A stretch of 44,823 nt of DNA, from the NCBI GenBank assembly GCA_002471195.1, contig DKPN01000020.1, positions 47,199 to 92,021 of the forward strand, written 5' to 3'. Below the pieces are notes generated by a model. The model was given only the letters and a program-made list of their open reading frames with translations. It did no database searches and was not told the origin of the DNA. The first letter of the stretch is position 1, and each line of letters opens with the position of its first letter. Origin of the DNA: Bacteroides sp. UBA7333 (GTDB lineage Bacteria > Bacteroidota > Bacteroidia > Bacteroidales > Bacteroidaceae). Both the position numbers and the translations under genes were made by a program. Positions 1-8,643 of this stretch are shown in pieces.

Positions 1-1
1 A

Positions 2-3000
2 TTAGTTTCCACCAATGGACTCGGTATTTTTTTATTAGATATGGATTCCGAAACCATTTCCCCTTATATTGTTGCTGAGTTTGACAAAGAAAATGGAATG
101 AATGGAAATAATATTCTAGATATCTACATTGATGATGAAGATAGAATCTGGATGGCAAATTATCCTATTGGCATTACGATTAAGGATTTTCGTTTTTCTG
201 AATATAATTGGATTAAACACTCAACGGGCAATAGCCAATCCATATCAAACAATAATGTAACATCAATACTAAAAGATAGCGATGACGATATATGGTTTGC
301 CACAAGCCATGGTATCAGTCTTCGAAAGAAAAATGGTTCAACATGGAAAAACTTTTTCAATGAGAAGGAGAACAACAAAATACCACAATTTTTACACATT
401 GCCGAAATTTCAGACAATCAGTTTTGGGCTACGGGTCATGATTCACATATTTATATAATAAACAAGAACAATTATAGTACAAAAATATTTCCGTTATCAA
501 ATCTTAGTCCTCTTGCTAAACATGATAAATATATTCGATTTATATATAAAGATAATGATGGTGATGTATGGTTAGGCTGTTCGAATAGTTTAAAAAAGAC
601 AGATCAAAACTTAAGTTCTATTACTATTTACGATATTAAAGGAGTTTCATGTATTATTCAAAAAGACAGTGATAATTTATGGCTCGGTACTATTGATGGG
701 CTATTCGAATTTAATAAACGAACCGGTATGGCCACAAAAGTTCCGTTAATTATTGATTCACCATTCATCTATTGCTTATTACAAGATAACAATGGTGCTA
801 TATTTATTGGTACTAGTGATAGTGGGCTGATTATATATGATCCCAGCAACAAGTCATCCATCCAATTTCACACACATAACAGTTCGCTAATTTCAAATAC
901 AATAAGTACCATTTTGACTGATGAGAATAATGATTACTTCATATTAGGTACTGATATGGGGCTTTCACGCTATTTTCCACACGAAAAAAGATTCAGAAAC
1001 TGGACATATGATCAAGGCTTAATGGCCATCTATTTCAACTCATGTTCGGGCGCATATTTAGACAATGACTATTATATATTCGGCAGCACAAATGGAGCCA
1101 TCGAATTTAAATTAAGTCGTGTATTTCCAGAATCTTACAAGACTAAATTGACACTTTCCGACCTAAAAATATATTATGAGAATGTATATCCTGGGTTTGA
1201 GAACTCACCTCTTGAAAAAAATTTGGATGATACCAATGAGCTTACACTAGATCATGACCAAAGGATATTTTCAATCGAAGTAAATTCTATCAACTATGCA
1301 TATCCCTCCGATGTTTTATATACATGGAAATTGGATGGTTTTTACAATAAATGGAGAGATTTAAGTACCAATAATATCATCAGATACAACAACTTGAAAC
1401 CTGGCAAATATAAACTACAAATACGTGCCGTATCTAACGAGGATCAACAAGTGGTATTAGAAGAGCGCTCATTAAACATTGTTATCAAAAATCCATGGTG
1501 GGCTTGTATATGGGCATATTTAGCATACTTAATCATAATTATAATTATTATCGGATTTATATTAAGGTTTGTATTTTTACGTCGTCAGAAAAACATTTCG
1601 AACGAAAAAATTCAATTCTTTATTAATTCGGCACATGATATACGTACACCGCTTACTTTAATAAAAGCCCCACTCGAAGAAATCAGAGAGAAAGAGTTAT
1701 TATCACAAAAAGGATTGTCGAATATGAATATTGCATTGAGAAATGTAAATTCTCTTTTGCGACTAACAACCAATTTGGTTAATTTCGAAAAATCAGATGT
1801 TTATTCATCCGAACTTCATATCTCGGAAAATGAGTTGAACAACTACATCACTGAGATATACCATTCATTTCGTTCGTATGCCAATACCAAAAACATCACG
1901 TTTACTTACACTAGTAACTTTAAGTTTTTAAATGTTTGGTTCGATAAAGAAAAGATGGATTCCATCATGAAAAACATCATATCGAATGCACTAAAATACA
2001 CCCCCGAAAATGGTGAAGTTAGTATTATAGCATCCGAAAACAATGACAGTTGGACCATCGAAGTAAAAGATACAGGGATTGGTATTCCATCGAGCGAGAA
2101 GAAGAAAATCTTTAAAATGCACTTTAGAGCAAGCAACGCTATTAACTCAAAAATCACCGGTAGCGGCATTGGGTTGATGTTGGTTTGGAAGTTGGTGCGT
2201 CTCCACAATGGAAAAACTGTATTCGATAGTTCGGAAGGAAAAGGTACGGATATTAAAATAACCATACCAAAGAATTCGGCTGCACTCAAAAATGCAGTAA
2301 AAATAACAGTAAACAACAACGAAACGAATCACGAGATCTATGAAGACTCTGGTGTTGAATATGCATCGATACAGCAAACCGTTATTGAAGATAATCAACG
2401 TGTATTGATTGTTGAAGATAATAATGATTTGCGAAATTATTTAAAACAGACCCTATCCGAAACATATATTGTTCAAACATGTGAAAACGGAAAAGATGCG
2501 TTAACCGTGATAAAAGAATATAAGCCTAACCTTATCATATCGGATGTAATGATGCCCGAAATGCGGGGTGATGATTTATGTAAAATCATTAAAAGCAATA
2601 TTGAAACTTCACACATCCCCTTCATCCTACTCACAGCGTTGAATGATGATAACAGTGTAATGCATGGAATATCGATCGGTGCCGATGAGTATGTAACCAA
2701 ACCATTTAATATTGGTATACTCAAAGCAACCATCAATAATATATTGACCAACAGAGCTATTTTGCAAAAGAAATATGCAAACCCCGAAATGCATGACGAG
2801 CTAGACGATGCTATGAATCTAAATTCGGATATTGACTGGAAATTTATTTCGACTGTCAAAAAGCATATTGAAGATAATATTGAAAATCAACTATTCAATA
2901 TCGACACCTTATGCACATTGCTCAACATGAGTCGCACAAGTTTTTATAACAAACTAAAAGCACTTACTAATCAAGCGCCTGCCGATTATGTACGTCTAAT

Positions 3001-3196
3001 ACGACTCAATAAAGCTGCATCATTATTGAAAGAGGGAAAATACTCGATTGTTGAAGTTGCCGAAAAAACCGGATTTAATGATGCTAAATACTTCCGCGAA
3101 GTATTTAAAAAACACTTTAAGGTGAGTCCTAGCAAATATGCAAAAGGCGATACCGAAGAGACAAATAAAAGCGAAGATAAAACGGTACAGAAATAA
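2..3196 (+). CDS. Hybrid two-component system protein (sensor kinase, receiver and AraC regulator in one), 5'-truncated by window
   Basis: A one-protein signalling system of the HTCS type: a periplasmic sensor, an inner-membrane segment, then cytoplasmic kinase, receiver and DNA-binding domains. Residues are counted from the ATG at 41, but the frame is open to position 2 and the upstream codons continue a propeller repeat, so the true start lies outside the window. Seen: two-component propeller repeats (about 1-330, recurrent D-x-W-F/L-G/A-T patterns), a Y_Y_Y-like domain (about 395-480), a membrane segment (486-515), the H-box HDIRTPL with His532, an ATPase domain with N-box near 645 and the DTGIGIP and GSGIGL glycine boxes, a receiver with phospho-acceptor Asp835 and a conserved Lys in TKPF, and an AraC-type double helix-turn-helix (about 935-1035). 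Such proteins usually control polysaccharide-utilisation loci; here the next genes are CHR transporters, overlapping the stop by 1 nt (TAATG). The ligand cannot be predicted. Confidence 0.95.
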   Translation, partial: LVSTNGLGIFLLDMDSETISPYIVAEFDKENGMNGNNILDIYIDDEDRIWMANYPIGITIKDFRFSEYNWIKHSTGNSQSISNNNVTSILKDSDDDIWFATSHGISLRKKNGSTWKNFFNEKENNKIPQFLHIAEISDNQFWATGHDSHIYIINKNNYSTKIFPLSNLSPLAKHDKYIRFIYKDNDGDVWLGCSNSLKKTDQNLSSITIYDIKGVSCIIQKDSDNLWLGTIDGLFEFNKRTGMATKVPLIIDSPFIYCLLQDNNGAIFIGTSDSGLIIYDPSNKSSIQFHTHNSSLISNTISTILTDENNDYFILGTDMGLSRYFPHEKRFRNWTYDQGLMAIYFNSCSGAYLDNDYYIFGSTNGAIEFKLSRVFPESYKTKLTLSDLKIYYENVYPGFENSPLEKNLDDTNELTLDHDQRIFSIEVNSINYAYPSDVLYTWKLDGFYNKWRDLSTNNIIRYNNLKPGKYKLQIRAVSNEDQQVVLEERSLNIVIKNPWWACIWAYLAYLIIIIIIIGFILRFVFLRRQKNISNEKIQFFINSAHDIRTPLTLIKAPLEEIREKELLSQKGLSNMNIALRNVNSLLRLTTNLVNFEKSDVYSSELHISENELNNYITEIYHSFRSYANTKNITFTYTSNFKFLNVWFDKEKMDSIMKNIISNALKYTPENGEVSIIASENNDSWTIEVKDTGIGIPSSEKKKIFKMHFRASNAINSKITGSGIGLMLVWKLVRLHNGKTVFDSSEGKGTDIKITIPKNSAALKNAVKITVNNNETNHEIYEDSGVEYASIQQTVIEDNQRVLIVEDNNDLRNYLKQTLSETYIVQTCENGKDALTVIKEYKPNLIISDVMMPEMRGDDLCKIIKSNIETSHIPFILLTALNDDNSVMHGISIGADEYVTKPFNIGILKATINNILTNRAILQKKYANPEMHDELDDAMNLNSDIDWKFISTVKKHIEDNIENQLFNIDTLCTLLNMSRTSFYNKLKALTNQAPADYVRLIRLNKAASLLKEGKYSIVEVAEKTGFNDAKYFREVFKKHFKVSPSKYAKGDTEETNKSEDKTVQK

Positions 3197-3753
3197 TGAA
3201 TATATATTTAGAATCATTTGGCATCTTTTTTAAGATTGGTGCTTTTACCATTGGTGGAGGATATGCCATGGTGCCTTTGATTGAAAATGAAATCGTCACC
3301 AAAAGAAAATGGATCAGCCAAGACGATTTTATGGATTTGTTGGCAATATCACAATCTGCACCGGGCATTTTAGCGGTTAATATTTCCATCTTCATCGGAT
3401 ACAAAATGAGAGGAATCAGAGGTAGCATGGTATCCGCTTTAGGAACCATACTTCCTTCATTCATCATCATATTGGCCATCGCCCTATTTTTCAGCAATTA
3501 TAAAGACAATGTATATGTAGAGCGCATTTTTAAAGGGATACGGCCTGCAGTTGTAGCCCTTATTGCCGCTCCAACTTTCACAATGGCTAAATCGGCCAAA
3601 ATCAATCGTTATACTCTTTGGATACCCGTAGTTTCGGCCTTATTGATATGGCTGTTGGGCTTCTCTCCCATCTGGATTATACTAATGGCCGGCATTGGTG
3701 GCTTTGCTTGGGGAAAATGGGGTAAAGAGTTTTCAAACAAACTTAAAAAGTAG
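3196..3753 (+). CDS. Chromate transporter family protein, N-terminal-type half (short-chain CHR)
   Basis: A 185-aa inner-membrane protein of the CHR (ChrA) family. The signature GGGYAMVPLIENE lies near residues 20-32 and is followed by several hydrophobic helices. Full-length ChrA carries two homologous halves in about 400 aa; this gene encodes one half and the next gene the other, so the active transporter is probably a heterodimer. Characterised members export chromate, but CHR proteins in chromium-naive bacteria may move other oxyanions. The ATG overlaps the stop of the upstream hybrid regulator by 1 nt, which implies translational coupling and a shared transcript. Confidence 0.9.
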   Translation: MNIYLESFGIFFKIGAFTIGGGYAMVPLIENEIVTKRKWISQDDFMDLLAISQSAPGILAVNISIFIGYKMRGIRGSMVSALGTILPSFIIILAIALFFSNYKDNVYVERIFKGIRPAVVALIAAPTFTMAKSAKINRYTLWIPVVSALLIWLLGFSPIWIILMAGIGGFAWGKWGKEFSNKLKK

Positions 3754-3762
3754 ATTTGCAAT

Positions 3763-4314
3763 ATGCTATACTTACAGCTATTTTATACATTCTTCAAAAT
3801 CGGATTATTTGGATTTGGCGGTGGATATGCCATGCTTTCGATGATACAAGGTGAAGTCGTAACACAATATCAATGGCTCACGGCACAAGAGTTTACCGAT
3901 ATTGTTGCGATCAGTCAAATGACACCGGGGCCTATAGGTATCAATGCAGCTACCTATGTAGGCTATACTACAACTGGTAGTATATTAGGATCGATCACCG
4001 CCACATTTGCAGTAGTGCTACCCTCTTTTGTTATCATGCTCACCATTAGTCGTTTTTTATTGAAGTACCAAAAAAATCCGATTGTCGAATCCATATTTAG
4101 CGGATTACGTCCGGCAGTAGTCGGATTATTGGCGTCGGCAGCATTGGTATTAATGACAAATGAAAACTTTGGTTCCCCAATTCAAGATACTTATCAATTT
4201 ATTATCAGCATCGTCATCTTTCTAATAGCTTTTATTGGCACACGAAAATATAAAATCAACCCAATTTTAATGATATTGGGTTGCGGCTTGGCAGGCTTCT
4301 TTTTATATATGTAG
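3763..4314 (+). CDS. Chromate transporter family protein, second half (short-chain CHR)
   Basis: The partner of the preceding CHR gene, 183 aa, starting 9 nt after its stop. It repeats the family signature as FGFGGGYAML near residues 16-25 and has MTPGPIGINAAT around residue 65, a conserved CHR stretch. Multiple hydrophobic segments indicate an integral membrane protein. Two-gene CHR systems are known to need both subunits. The gene converges on the minus-strand ribbon-helix-helix gene with only 8 nt between stop codons. Confidence 0.9.
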   Translation: MLYLQLFYTFFKIGLFGFGGGYAMLSMIQGEVVTQYQWLTAQEFTDIVAISQMTPGPIGINAATYVGYTTTGSILGSITATFAVVLPSFVIMLTISRFLLKYQKNPIVESIFSGLRPAVVGLLASAALVLMTNENFGSPIQDTYQFIISIVIFLIAFIGTRKYKINPILMILGCGLAGFFLYM

Positions 4315-4322
4315 AAATTTCC

Positions 4323-4499
4323 TCAATCTTCTTTCTTCTTTTTCAGACGTCGATTCTTTTTCAATGCTTCAGTTATAATCCACTGAAGCTGTCCGTTAGT
4401 ACTACGAAACTCATCGGCTGCCCATTTTTCAATGGCATCCATCGTCTCTGCATCTACTCGCAGCACAAAACTTTTTGTTGAAGATTCTTTTTTCGACAT
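4323..4499 (-). CDS. Arc-like ribbon-helix-helix DNA-binding protein, 58 aa
   Basis: A small basic protein. Its N-terminal strand (KSFVLRVD, residues 9-16) is followed by two helices (about 17-30 and 35-48), the pattern of the Arc/MetJ ribbon-helix-helix fold; the tail is lysine-rich. Such proteins dimerise and insert the paired strand into the major groove, usually at short repeated half-sites. The ATG lies 6 nt after the stop of the hydrolase gene on the same strand, so it is the third gene of the SPFH operon. Similar short proteins in Bacteroidales are often labelled antitoxin-like, but no toxin gene is visible here. A role as autoregulator of this operon is inference. Confidence 0.8.
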   Translation of the reverse strand: MSKKESSTKSFVLRVDAETMDAIEKWAADEFRSTNGQLQWIITEALKKNRRLKKKKED

Positions 4500-4505
4500 A
4501 AATTA

Positions 4506-5792
4506 TTATTCAAATTTGCCCTTTACAAAATTGGCAATATCAGTTATTACGTATTCAGGAATAGGACTATAATTACTGTATTCTAATGGAGTAGACTTTC
4601 CAACCCCCTCTTGCAACATATGATTCAGTTTAGGATATGATTTAAACTTGACATTTTTATTACGCAACAATCCTAAACGCCAGTTGGCATAATCTTCCAT
4701 TGTCACTTGATAGTCTCTTTCTCCATGCAATATCAAAAACGGAAGTTTTAATTTTCGCGCTGTCTCTACAGGATCATACGCCAATTCGAAATCGCGATAA
4801 CTTTTAGGCAAAGCACCCATTATTTTGGCAGCTTGCTCTGCAGCATCTACTTTCTGGCTACTTAATGAAGCAAGATAATTTATTTGTTCTATCAATACAT
4901 CATTCATCTTTCGCGTTAAACCAGCTACCGATATTATTCCGGCAAGATGATCTGTATCACCTGCCTTATCGGCTATTCGGGGTACAAGAGTACCACCCAA
5001 ACTATGTCCTAACACAAACACATTGCCCACAGCAATCCCCGGTAGTGTTTTAGCCAATCCAACAGCAGCAATGGCATCGTCTACCACTTCATCATCATAG
5101 GTAAATGTATTTTTATCAGTTGCCGAAGCACCTTTATATACAAATGTTCTTTTATCGTAGCGTATCACTGCAACTCCTTTTTCGGCTAAGCCCCAAGCTA
5201 ATTCTTGAAAAGGTTTCAATCCTTCGATCGACTCATTGCGATCGTGTGGCCCCGATCCATGTACTAATATAACCACTGGTACATTGTTTTGCACATCAAT
5301 GGGCATCGACAAAGTACCGGGAAGATTAAACTTCCCGGAATTTATTACAATATCTCGTTCAATGACCTTGGCCTTATTCAATTCTTTCCCCTGATAAGCA
5401 ACAGGTGGAGCTGGAGCCGGTTTAAAATGCAAACCCGAGCATAAACCTTCATCATTAAATACAATGACAAATCGAAGAGTATATTTTTCAAATTTCAGAT
5501 CAACGTAATTAATGGGTGTACCGCTGATATCACCAGTGCTCCATTCGCCTTGCGTTTCGAACTTACCCACCTGATTTTCCAACTGTTTCCACATAACATT
5601 AAACATCTCCACCGATATTTGTTTTTTCATCTCAGCAGTACAATTAGTCCATACCTCTTGACCATTGCCTTGCTTTATCCATTCAAGCATCTGTTGCGCT
5701 TTTTGCAATGTTTCATTCCTGGGTTGCCCGGCAACGGCACTCGTAAAAAGAGATACCAATAAAAATATCAAAACACTCTTTTTCATATCCAT
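4506..5792 (-). CDS. Exported alpha/beta hydrolase with N-terminal DUF3887-like domain
   Basis: A 428-aa secreted esterase- or peptidase-like hydrolase. It begins with a signal peptide (hydrophobic residues 6-21, cleavage probably after AVAG). A domain of about 100 residues resembling DUF3887 (25-125) precedes the hydrolase domain (about 145-425). The triad is visible: nucleophile Ser264 in GHSLGG, acid Asp360 in HGERD, and His391 in LNHM; an oxyanion-hole candidate HGSGPHDR lies at 178-185. The substrate is unknown. The start is either the ATG at 5792 or the one at 5786, which gives a cleaner MKK signal peptide. It sits 16 nt downstream of the SPFH gene and 6 nt upstream of the ribbon-helix-helix gene. 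Confidence 0.88.
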   Translation of the reverse strand: MDMKKSVLIFLLVSLFTSAVAGQPRNETLQKAQQMLEWIKQGNGQEVWTNCTAEMKKQISVEMFNVMWKQLENQVGKFETQGEWSTGDISGTPINYVDLKFEKYTLRFVIVFNDEGLCSGLHFKPAPAPPVAYQGKELNKAKVIERDIVINSGKFNLPGTLSMPIDVQNNVPVVILVHGSGPHDRNESIEGLKPFQELAWGLAEKGVAVIRYDKRTFVYKGASATDKNTFTYDDEVVDDAIAAVGLAKTLPGIAVGNVFVLGHSLGGTLVPRIADKAGDTDHLAGIISVAGLTRKMNDVLIEQINYLASLSSQKVDAAEQAAKIMGALPKSYRDFELAYDPVETARKLKLPFLILHGERDYQVTMEDYANWRLGLLRNKNVKFKSYPKLNHMLQEGVGKSTPLEYSNYSPIPEYVITDIANFVKGKFE

Positions 5793-5808
5793 ATCACGAT
5801 TATTATCT

Positions 5809-6771
5809 TTATTGATTTAGTGTTCCGGTATTCAATACGGGTTGAGCAGCTTCATCGGCACACAATACTACCAACAAATTACTTACCATCGCCGCTTTCT
5901 TATCTTCATCCAATTCAACAATATCCTCTTCCGAAAGTTTATTTAAAGCCATTTTTACCATCGTAACCGCACCTTCTACTATCTTTTCGCGTGCAGTAAT
6001 AATAGCTGAAGCTTGTTGGCGACGAAGCATGACTGCGGCAATTTCAGGAGCATAAGCCAAATAGTTAATACGTGCTTCCATCACTTCCATACCAGCCATT
6101 GTCAAACGTTCATTCAACTTCTGAACCAATATTTCGTTGACCTCATCTCCATCCGAGCGCAATGTTATTTCAGAGGTTCCCGAGTCACTATCATCGTATG
6201 CATACATGCCGGCTACTTGACGTAAGGCAGCGTCGCTTTGCACTTTAACAAAATTCTCAAAGGCCGCCATTCGTCCTGCTACCGTAGCCCCCAATGATGC
6301 TTGCCCGGTAGTGCCGGTCATAGCCATCGTTTGCGAGTCTATTTCGAAAAGAGCCTTATAAGTATCTTTTAATCGCCACACCAATACTAATCCAATGAGT
6401 ATAGGATTACCGATTTTATCGTTTACTTTAATAGGTGCTACATCTAAATTTCGTGCACGTAAAGACACTTTCTTAGCTTCCAAAAACGGATTCACCCAAT
6501 ATAGCCCCGTTTTCTTGAATGTTCCGACATATTTTCCAAAAAACACCATGGCACGTGCTTCATTCGGTTCGAGCTGAATATATCCACCTAGTGAGATAAA
6601 AAAAGCCAAAAGCCCAATGATAGCCGAGATACGAAGAAAAATTGTTCCAATTTCGAGTGTAGGGATATAAAAAAACGATCCGATACATCCTCCCAATAAA
6701 ACAAACGAGAGCAACAATACTAAAAAACCACTCATCGTAAATCCTTTAAAATCAAATTCTTTTGTTTCCAT
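5809..6771 (-). CDS. SPFH/band-7 domain membrane protein
   Basis: A stomatin/prohibitin-family protein of 320 aa. Two hydrophobic segments (about 11-35 and 40-60) anchor an SPFH domain that starts at GGYIQLEPNEARAMVFFGKY. The C-terminal half carries the predicted coiled region with RRQQASAIITAREKIVEGA. SPFH proteins form large oligomeric cages at membranes and organise proteases or lipid domains. An in-frame upstream ATG at 6795 would add 8 residues; 6771 is preferred because METKEFD begins the conserved part and leaves 35 nt to the -7 box. It heads the operon with the hydrolase and the ribbon-helix-helix gene. Confidence 0.9.
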   Translation of the reverse strand: METKEFDFKGFTMSGFLVLLLSFVLLGGCIGSFFYIPTLEIGTIFLRISAIIGLLAFFISLGGYIQLEPNEARAMVFFGKYVGTFKKTGLYWVNPFLEAKKVSLRARNLDVAPIKVNDKIGNPILIGLVLVWRLKDTYKALFEIDSQTMAMTGTTGQASLGATVAGRMAAFENFVKVQSDAALRQVAGMYAYDDSDSGTSEITLRSDGDEVNEILVQKLNERLTMAGMEVMEARINYLAYAPEIAAVMLRRQQASAIITAREKIVEGAVTMVKMALNKLSEEDIVELDEDKKAAMVSNLLVVLCADEAAQPVLNTGTLNQ

Positions 6772-6805
6772 ATAGTTTAAATTTAGTGATATCATTTTAA
6801 TATCA

Positions 6806-6836
6806 CAAATATATTACTAAAATAAACACATCCAAT
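6806..6836 (-). promoter_or_regulatory. Bacteroidota-type promoter of the SPFH operon
   Basis: On the minus strand TATATTTG (6813-6806) fits the -7 consensus TAnnTTTG. About 19 nt further upstream lies ATTG (6836-6833), a partial match to the TTTG -33 box. The -7 box ends 35 nt before the ATG at 6771. Confidence 0.6.
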
Positions 6837-6901
6837 AATTTTAAATACATTTAACAATATAATAAAACAAAAGAGTTTTTTAATAAAAGAGGCAAAGTTC
6901 G

Positions 6902-6948
6902 ATCGAAGGCAAGAAACCAACATCTACAAATGTTCAATCGCCTTCGAT
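6902..6948. repeat. Nested inverted repeat in the SPFH upstream region
   Basis: ATCGAAGGC (6902-6910) pairs with GCCTTCGAT (6940-6948). The 29-nt interior itself contains AACAT/ATGTT around a 6-nt loop. No T-tract follows on either strand, so an intrinsic terminator is unlikely. It lies between the SPFH promoter and the 23-bp repeat array. Function unknown. Confidence 0.5.
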
Positions 6949-6988
6949 TTAATATATACAACACAAAAACTACACCAAACCATGCAAC

Positions 6989-7080
6989 TACACCCCCATG
7001 TAAATGAGTCTTACACCCCCATGTAAGGATACAAAACATCCCCATCTATTGATATAATACATGAGGATGTAGAAGAATTG
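6989..7080. repeat. Four phased 23-bp units built on TACA-N6-TGTA
   Basis: Units begin at 6989, 7012, 7035 and 7058, an exact 23-bp period. Units 1 and 2 share TACACCCCCATGTAA. Unit 3 is AACATCCCCATCTA. Unit 4 is TACATGAGGATGTA, keeping the palindromic ends with a different core. A looser fifth copy starts near 6971. The TACA...TGTA ends form an inverted half-site pair, as expected of dimer-binding sites. The region 6837-7181 has no convincing gene. It lies about 150 bp behind the SPFH promoter and downstream of metY. Confidence 0.6.
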
Positions 7081-7181
7081 GGTGCTGACAAATAACCAAT
7101 TACTGTTTCATAAACAAAAAGCAAATCTATGGCATCGCAGTCTCTCTAAGCATATGGATGCAGACAGTTACCATTATCGCA

Positions 7182-8468
7182 TTAAATACGTTGTAGTGCT
7201 TGCGACAAATCGGCCAAAAGATCATCGATATGTTCGGTACCTATCGATAAACGAACCGTGTTAGAGTAAATCTGTTGCGCATCTAGCTCAGCAGCATTCA
7301 GTTGAGAGTGAGTAGTGGTAGCAGGATGAATGACGAGCGATTTTACATCGGCCACATTGGCCACAAGCGAAAAAATATCGAGTGCATCAATAAAACGATG
7401 AGCCTCATCTTTTCCACCTTTCAACTCAATGGTAAATATAGAACCTGCCCCCTGTTTAAAATAATGATTATACAATCCATGGTCGGGATGAGAAGGCAGT
7501 GAAGGGTGATTTACTTTTAAAACTTTAGGATGCGAAGTCAGAAAATCGACCACTTTCAATGCATTTTCTACATGACGTTCTACACGCAAAGAGAGCGTTT
7601 CGAGTCCTTGCAACAACATAAAAGCATTAAACGGGCTGATACTAGCACCGGTATCGCGCAATAAAACCGCACGAATACGTGTAATATATGCAGCATCTCC
7701 GGCAGCATCGACAAAACGCACTCCGTGATAACTTGGATCGGGTTCGGTTAATTGTGAGAATTTACCCGAAGCGCGCCAATCGAACTTGCCCGAATCTACA
7801 ATAATACCTCCCAATGATGTGCCATGTCCTCCGATAAATTTGGTAGCCGAATGAACCACAATATCGGCTCCATGTTCGATAGGACGAATTAAGAATGGCG
7901 TACCAAATGTGTTATCAATAATCAATGGAATATGATGTTGATGTGCTATTTGAGCCACTGCCGCAATATCGATAATATTGGAATGTGGATTGCCTAATGT
8001 TTCGAGAAACAATGCCTTAGTATTGGGCTGGATAGCTTTGGCAAAGTTCGAAACATCAGAAGGATCGACAAATGTGGTAGTGACACCATGCGTTGGAAAT
8101 GTATGAGCCAACAAGTTGTATGAGCCACCATATATAGTTTTAGCAGAAACAATATGATCGCCAGCTTTGGTAATATTCTCGAAAGCATACGATATAGCTG
8201 CTGCACCCGAAGCTACAGCCAGAGCAGCCACACCACCTTCGAGTGCAGCAACACGCTGTTCGAGCACACCTTGCGTGTCGTTGGTCAATCGACCATATAT
8301 ATTGCCAACATCTGCCAAAGCAAAGCGGTCGGCCGCATGAGCTGCGTTATTAAAAACATAAGATGCTGTCTGATAAATAGGAACCGCACGCGATCCGCTC
8401 GCGATATCTGCCTGTTCTTGTCCTACGTGCAATTGCTTTGTTTCGAAACGATAATTTTTTGTTCCCAT
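7182..8468 (-). CDS. metY: O-acetylhomoserine aminocarboxypropyltransferase (sulfhydrylase)
   Basis: A PLP-dependent Cys/Met-metabolism enzyme of 428 aa. It most likely joins O-acetylhomoserine and sulfide to homocysteine in methionine synthesis. Seen: the opening FETKQLHVGQ, the YGR-LTNDTQ substrate/PLP loop (58-66), the ETLGNP stretch (156-161), DNTFGTPF, and the PLP lysine Lys210 in HSATKF. Length and these motifs favour MetY over the shorter cystathionine gamma-synthase (about 380 aa), though the families are close. The start was placed at the ATG at 8468; a longer frame to 8540 would run through the promoter. It is divergent from an Lrp/AsnC regulator gene, its likely controller. Confidence 0.93.
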   Translation of the reverse strand: MGTKNYRFETKQLHVGQEQADIASGSRAVPIYQTASYVFNNAAHAADRFALADVGNIYGRLTNDTQGVLEQRVAALEGGVAALAVASGAAAISYAFENITKAGDHIVSAKTIYGGSYNLLAHTFPTHGVTTTFVDPSDVSNFAKAIQPNTKALFLETLGNPHSNIIDIAAVAQIAHQHHIPLIIDNTFGTPFLIRPIEHGADIVVHSATKFIGGHGTSLGGIIVDSGKFDWRASGKFSQLTEPDPSYHGVRFVDAAGDAAYITRIRAVLLRDTGASISPFNAFMLLQGLETLSLRVERHVENALKVVDFLTSHPKVLKVNHPSLPSHPDHGLYNHYFKQGAGSIFTIELKGGKDEAHRFIDALDIFSLVANVADVKSLVIHPATTTHSQLNAAELDAQQIYSNTVRLSIGTEHIDDLLADLSQALQRI

Positions 8469-8509
8469 ATTCGTATATCTATTTAAATTACTATTCTTAC
8501 TTTTTCTTG

Positions 8510-8541
8510 CAAATTTACAGTATGAAGATATATAGAACAAT
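8510..8541 (-). promoter_or_regulatory. Promoter of metY
   Basis: The minus strand carries TAAATTTG (8517-8510), a perfect TAnnTTTG -7 box, with a TTG-containing -33 region about 8541-8537. It is 41 nt upstream of the ATG at 8468. Confidence 0.6.
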
Positions 8542-8568
8542 ATTCTCTTTTATTTTAGAAAATATATC

Positions 8569-8576
8569 TATATTTG
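8569..8576 (+). promoter_or_regulatory. -7 box of the Lrp/AsnC regulator gene
   Basis: TATATTTG matches TAnnTTTG, 67 nt before the ATG at 8644. With the metY promoter it makes a compact divergent control region (8469-8643) of 175 bp. No clear -33 TTTG is seen. Confidence 0.5.
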
Positions 8577-8643
8577 TAGCAATAAACAGTATTTATATTC
8601 CAATCACACAGAAAATAAAGTATCCAAACAGAATATCATTCTT

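Noticed and set aside
4281..4481. A 66-codon plus-strand frame after the second CHR gene.
   Set aside because: It lies opposite the ribbon-helix-helix gene, whose protein is clearly family-like.
6851..7045. A 64-codon minus-strand open frame in the gap before metY.
   Set aside because: Its composition is odd (many Cys and Trp), it reads through the nested hairpin and the first repeat units, and it has no promoter or family likeness.
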